Shown here: positions 63,453-64,000 of the stretch, piece after piece
Numbering within the stretch: position 1 is the first letter of the stretch
How the letters are laid out: each line of letters begins with the position of its first letter
NCBI GenBank assembly: GCA_016946835.1
Contig: JACVTC010000005.1
Coordinates: 126,001-190,000, forward strand
Origin: Neocallimastix lanati (nom. inval.)
Lineage: Eukaryota > Neocallimastigomycota > Neocallimastigomycetes > Neocallimastigales > Neocallimastigaceae
Direction of reading: 5' to 3'
DNA length: 64,000 nt
Notes under the pieces: model-generated
Databases searched by the model: none
What the model saw: only the letters and a program-made list of their open reading frames with translations
What the model was told of the DNA's origin: nothing
Translations under genes and position numbers: made by a program

Positions 63453-63583
63453 TTAAATTTTATGTGTATATTCATAATATTTAATAATTAGAGATGCTAG
63501 TAATAATCACTTTAATGGATATCTTAATATAGGAGAAAATACTGAATTAGAAGAATTGTAAGTTTACAACATATTAATTTAAA

Positions 63584-63620
<37 letters not shown>

Positions 63621-64000
63621 TTTATTTTTGAGTTATATAAAATTGTATTAACTTATTGAAAATTAATATTTTTAATATATATATATGTATATTTTTATTT
63701 TTATGGATTATTAATATTTTTTATATAAATTATATATTTAATCAGAAATGTTAGTAATAATGAATTTAAAGAAGAATTTCTTATTCCACCACATACTAAT
63801 CTAAAAACATTGTAAATTTTACAAGTCTATTTAAATAAATTCATTTTAAATATATATTAGTGACTGACTATAAATTATGATTTAATAATGAATTTTAAAA
63901 ATAAATTTTTAATAATAATAAACTTTATATATAAATAATATTTTTAATTAAATTTATTTTTTTTAATAATAATAATAATTACAATAATAAAAAAGAGATG
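61581..64000 (+). CDS. Secreted leucine-rich-repeat protein, 5' part (runs off right edge)
   Basis: Reconstructed exons: 61581-61756, 62246-62332, 62499-62564, 62805-62903, 63173-63238, 63492-63557, 63746-63811, and the first bases of another from 63996. Every intron is phase 2 with GT (GTAAGT-like) and AG ends. Exon 1 encodes a signal peptide (MNFYKLFLLSVNISLVFC) and a Cys-containing N-cap (C25, C41, C42, C49) like the LRRNT_2 cap of fungal and plant LRR proteins. Exon 2 (29 codons) leads in with SLEKFLNQFPSLKRI. Exons 3, 5, 6 and 7 are exactly 66 bases, each one 22-residue repeat starting N/D-x-S-(N)-N-x-F-x-G and ending x-L-x-x-L. Exon 4 is 99 bases: one repeat plus an 11-residue insertion containing FFNDGEC. 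Likely a secreted or cell-surface LRR protein; the C-terminus (possible membrane anchor) is outside the window. Partner unknown. Confidence 0.85.

Overview
The window looks like nuclear DNA of an anaerobic gut fungus (Neocallimastigomycota). The evidence is very high A+T with long homopolymer and ATT/AAAT tracts, GT-AG introns, secreted GH10 and GH11 xylanases, fungal CBM1 cellulose-binding domains, and a GH10 enzyme ending in two Cys-rich CBM10-type fungal dockerins, a hallmark of the anaerobic-fungal cellulosome. The genus cannot be fixed from the sequence alone. Layout, left to right. From 1 to 19.4 kb is a plant-cell-wall degradation cluster on the minus strand: a GH10 xylanase cut by the left edge, a nearly identical GH10-CBM1 xylanase, a third GH10-CBM1 paralogue with a long N/Q/W-repeat linker, and two almost identical single-domain GH11 xylanases about 4.2 kb apart. 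From 24.0 to 27.6 kb, minus strand, is an intron-rich gene that I reconstruct as 11 exons (410 residues), a DUF2415-type WD40 protein. From 27.6 to 37.5 kb there is little gene content but many tandem repeats, including a 101-bp minisatellite. From 37.6 to 40.3 kb is a two-exon bZIP transcription factor (836 residues). From 44.7 to 45.9 kb is a decayed MULE-type transposase, and from 47.2 to 48.6 kb a pair of direct repeats around decayed sequence. From 52.3 to 54.2 kb, plus strand, is a GH10 xylanase with a beta-trefoil (ricin-B/CBM13-like) module and two dockerins. From 55.1 to 57.3 kb is a decayed LINE reverse transcriptase. From 61.6 kb to the right edge is the 5' part of a secreted leucine-rich-repeat gene in which each repeat is carried by its own exon. 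How it fits together: six xylanase genes or gene parts supply endo-beta-1,4-xylanase activity. The CBM1 enzymes would act as free, cellulose-anchored secreted enzymes, the dockerin enzyme as a cellulosome component, and the GH11 enzymes as small free xylanases. All the glycoside hydrolase genes are single-exon, while the WD40, bZIP and LRR genes have introns. That contrast fits, but does not prove, horizontal acquisition of the hydrolases. Minus-strand xylanase genes share an A-tract followed by a TATA element about 190-240 bases upstream of the start codon. The rest is extremely AT-rich spacer with microsatellites, minisatellites, inverted repeats and one dispersed repeat family.
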